A DNA stretch of 64,000 nucleotides, taken from contig NC_086021.1 of the NCBI RefSeq assembly GCF_036323735.1, forward strand, positions 163,695,976-163,759,975, read 5' to 3'. Origin of the DNA: Rattus norvegicus. Taxonomy: Eukaryota > Chordata > Mammalia > Rodentia > Muridae. The notes under the pieces were generated by a model, which saw only the letters and a list, made by a program, of their open reading frames with translations, was not told the origin of the DNA and made no database searches. Shown piece by piece: positions 61,085-64,000 of the stretch (its first letter is position 1; each line of letters begins with the position of its first letter). The translations under genes were made by a program, and so were the position numbers.

Positions 61085-61240
61085 GGCGTTAGAATGCGAG
61101 CGCAGGCTGGAGATGCCAGGTAGAGCTCCTGTCGAATATGTGCGAAGCCCCGGGTTTGAACCTCGGCGTCACAAAATGAACCGCGATACCACAGCACAGC
61201 ACCGGACGCTTACCAGACTAGTACTCCGCCACATCATTTC
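61085..61240 (+). repeat. Old ID/B4-like SINE
   Basis: GGTAGAGCTCCTGTCGAATATGTGCGAAGCCCCGGGTTTGAACCTCGG keeps a B-box-like GGTTTGAACC. Confidence 0.5.
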
Positions 61241-62499
61241 CACCACCCACACTGGCTGGAGGGAGTGTGCCTTCCCTCGTGGGGTGAAATTTGATCGTCT
61301 ATGTCTCCCTTCGCAGAATGTTCTTCTCCTAACCAGCCCAGATTTAAATTTTGCAGCTCTGACTGGCAGGACCAGGCCGTCAGAGAAGCAGACTAAGTTT
61401 TAACTAGTTTTTAATCATTTGGCTTGGCATGCCTGTGTGCATGTGGAAAGGGATTCCCTGTGGGCAGGAGGACAAGAACGTTCTGATTGGCAAGGCCTGA
61501 GTCAGGCACTACGAGTCCCCTGATTGGATTCAAAACCGAGACATTTTCAGGCTACCTGGTCAAGAATTGTTGAAGTGCATCAAATAAAACCACCTGGGGC
61601 CAACACCCAGTCATGAGCTCTTAAGATACTCTGGAAAAGCGGGTTTGGGGGAGCAAGTGGGGATTATGACCAGTGAGACCTGCAGACTAGCACCCAGGAG
61701 GCAAGGACAGAAAGGATGGTGGCTGGAATGTTGCTGGTGGCCTATGTTCCCCTTCGGAACACTAAGAGTAAGGCGGAGGCGGGCAGAAGACCTATATATC
61801 ATTTCCTGGCCGCTCAGTCCTTTTTTGAATACGATGCTTCAGAAATGGGTTTTCTTGTTAATACAAATGCCACAGAACACCGTGTGCCCTTGTTTATATT
61901 CCTTCTAATGTGCTTCTGCTTGAGCAAGCAAGCCCTTAATGTCCCTTTCAATTAACGCAGCTGCCTCTGATCTGGGTGCCGCCACTCTTGGTGGTGGCAC
62001 AGGGTGAGGGAGGTCACTTGGGTGTGGGAGGCAGTGCTGTTCTTGTTAGGGGCCTTATAGGCCCTGGCAAAGAAGGGAAGATGGGAATAATTTACTGCCT
62101 CCTTAATGGAGACCATACTTTAAAGATGCCAGCCTGTCTCCCGTTTGATATAAAATGAATATGGAGCCTACTGGCAAGGCAGAGAGGAGAGCGAAGGCGC
62201 TGAGAGCCCAGCCAGGGGCAATGAGAGACACATGCCTTGCTTGACTTGGAACTTTCCCTGTAGCCCTGAGATGCCGGCAGCCAGCCCAATGGTGGAGGCT
62301 GCGCGCTGCAAGCCTGTTACCCTGGGCGCTCTGATCCTGCCGCGTGGACTCGCTTCACTCTCAGCCAGGATGGCTCAGAGCTAGTGCTCTCGAACCAGCA
62401 CTCATGCCTGTGGCCCACAGTCAGCACAGCGGCGAGTGGGTTGGGGTGACAGAGCGAAGCAAATTTTAGAGAAAAATAGTTATAACCTGTCAAGCTTTC
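61241..62499. other. Longest repeat-free stretch of the right half
   Basis: About 1.2 kb without SINEs, LINEs or arrays. It has paired CTGATTGG boxes (61483, 61521), GCGCGCTGC/GCCGCG CpG words near 62300-62345 and AATTAACGCAGC near 61950. It may be single-copy regulatory DNA; no exon is supported. Confidence 0.35.
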
Positions 62500-62532
62500 C
62501 TCTTCCTCCTCTTCCTCCTCCTCCTCCTCCTC
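62500..62532. repeat. (CCT)n microsatellite
   Basis: CTTCCTCCTCTTCCTCC-type run. Confidence 0.95.
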
Positions 62533-62744
62533 TCCCTACCTTCCTGCATTACAGGGGATTTGTTTAGGAAAAGAACTCGGATGTACGCTCTCCAAAAGTC
62601 AAGCTTCAGGAATGATTTTTATTTTTCCCGTCAGTAAGTCAGAGCTCTTGCTTTTCATCTCATAACAATCACCTGAGAGCATCTTCTATGTGACAGGGGA
62701 TAATAAACACATTATTTCTAGTTTTCGAAATAACTTTCTAGGCC

Positions 62745-62751
<7 letters not shown>

Positions 62752-62811
<60 letters not shown>
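62752..62811. repeat. (TA)n microsatellite
   Basis: About 29 perfect TA units, self-complementary and cruciform-prone. Confidence 0.97.
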
Positions 62812-62814
<3 letters not shown>

Positions 62815-63220
62815 CCCACTTTAGAGGGGACAGAGAACCGCTGGAGCTGGCCCATTAGTGGCTGGATTGGGTTATAAAGAGGCTCATCTCGATTTCTGGC
62901 TCCAATGTCACCAATTATTGGCCAGTAGGGAGGGCCAAGTTCCTGACTGAGGCTCACTAATGGACGCACCTAAAATGAGAAATGTCTTTACGTTTTAGAC
63001 ATTCACGGTGACAAGGATTCAACCCAGACTGGCCTGCATTGTACTAGGAGTCGGTGTGTGACACCCTTGCCCCGTTCTGCAATTCTCTTGATAGGCAGTT
63101 TTCAGTCTACATGAGCTCCCTTCTGTAGACCTCATGGCACTGGGCAGTGGGGAAGTTAGACTATTCTTAGGGTACTTGAAGTTCCAGTTCAGGTCAGTGG
63201 GATCTGACAGCATCTCCTGG
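62812..63220. other. No recognised feature
   Basis: I see nothing assignable. Confidence 0.35.
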
Positions 63221-63560
63221 GGTCAGCCTGTGTGACTGTGGTCATCCTGTGTGACTGTGGTCATCCTGTGTGACTGTGGTCATCCTGTGTGACTGTGGTC
63301 ATCCTATGGGACTATGGTCATCCTGTGTGACTGTGGTCATCCTGTGTGACTGTGGTCATCCTGTGTGACTGTGGTCATCCTGTGTGACTGTGGTCATCCT
63401 GTGGGACTGTGGTCATCCTGTGGGACTGTGGTCATCCTGTGTGACTGTGGTCATCCTGTGGGACTGTGGTCATCCTGTGGGACTATGGTCATCCTGTGGG
63501 ACTGTGGTCGTCCTGCGGGACTGTGGTCATCCTGTGGGACTGTGGTCATCCTGTGGGACT
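63221..63560. repeat. Minisatellite, 19-bp unit
   Basis: About 18 tandem copies of cctgtgtgactgtggtcat, with GTGTGA/GTGGGA alternation marking two unit types. Confidence 0.97.
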
Positions 63561-63928
63561 ACACTGAAGGACTTAAAAAGACACAAGGCCTTGGTCCTAG
63601 GTGAGCAGGACACACATACTCTTATAGTTGTATTAAAGGCCACGCACACTGGGGAAGCTCCCCTGGGCTGCCCTCACTGCACACGCATTCCTCGAGTGAA
63701 GAAGGATCTGTGTATCCTCCTTACAGCGCCTCTAAGTCTGCCATGTCATGACCACCCATATTTATGTAAGTTCTTTCCATGCTGGGCGATCGCTGTGATA
63801 TTCAAAACACGTCAAACCTGACGAAACACGGCAGTGTCTCCTTTCAACTTAGCCAGTGACCTGCATGTAGAAGCATAGAAACAGAAGCAGATGATTGGCC
63901 CATACGTTTATAAGAAATAACAAATCAG
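63561..63928. other. No recognised feature
   Basis: I see nothing assignable. Confidence 0.35.
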
Positions 63929-64000
63929 GAGCTGGAGAGATGGCTCAGGGACTGAAAGCACTGACTGCTCTTAGCCTGGCACCCACGTTTGGCTGACGAC
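63929..64000 (+). repeat. B2-superfamily SINE, cut by window end
   Basis: GAGCTGGAGAGATGGCTCAGGG..AGCACTGACTGCTCTTAGCC..GCACCCACG is a B2/B3 5' half. Confidence 0.85.

Noticed and set aside
62280..62420. CpG island promoter
   Set aside because: A few CpGs (GCGCGC, GCCGCG) occur but the stretch is short and flanked by CpG-poor DNA.
63365..63821. Plus-strand frames with a 19-residue period
   Set aside because: A 19-bp unit cycles through three frames and yields a 19-residue peptide period automatically.

Overview
This window looks like nuclear DNA of a rat (Rattus). The key evidence is about 20 copies of the ID SINE, the BC1/tRNA-Ala-derived element that expanded in the rat lineage. Most are near-identical to each other, with intact A-tails and 11-18 bp target-site duplications. 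They sit among B1, B2, B3 and B4-type rodent SINEs, long (CA)n/(TG)n arrays, and fossils of MIR, L1M, MaLR and DNA transposons. There are no operons, ribosome-binding sites, phage genes, insertion sequences or CRISPR arrays. Family names were assigned by recognising consensus sequence; no database search was run.

Coding content: I found no intact protein-coding gene and no exon I can defend. The only protein homologies are two dead processed pseudogenes of cytosolic ribosomal proteins, both on the minus strand: Rpl7a at 1-739, cut by the window edge and broken by three frameshifts and a stop, and Rpl38 at 50385-50660, with a premature stop eight codons before the natural end. The other open frames are by-products of repeats: the two strands of ID elements, dinucleotide arrays, and minisatellites whose period is a multiple of three.

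Layout: 1-2500 holds the Rpl7a pseudogene, a B1 split by an ID, a tailless ID and an LTR-like block. 2500-11900 alternates SINEs and microsatellites with three repeat-free, AT-rich, homeodomain-site-like stretches (3020-3620, 6310-6960, 10430-10640). 11900-21430 is SINE and microsatellite rich and ends in a 22-bp minisatellite. 21430-28720 contains nested SINEs, a repeat-poor conserved-looking stretch (25680-26260), a Tigger/MER2-like fossil and a 0.9 kb minisatellite of 18/15-bp units. 28720-36600 holds an ancient L1 3' end split by younger insertions, an ID truncated in its anticodon loop, a CTCF-like site and two IDs inside one target-site duplication. 36600-46080 is the repeat-poorest part and ends in a 0.6 kb CA-rich array. 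46080-50700 contains a long minus-strand L1M ORF2 fossil and the Rpl38 pseudogene. 50700-64000 has further SINEs, MIRs, a solo-LTR-like element, a 70-bp tandem duplication and a 19-bp minisatellite.

Interpretation: this is intergenic or deep intronic DNA. I did not find a new molecular system. The parts most worth following up are the candidate regulatory stretches, the unusual ID insertions (tailless, anticodon-truncated, paired) and the three minisatellites.
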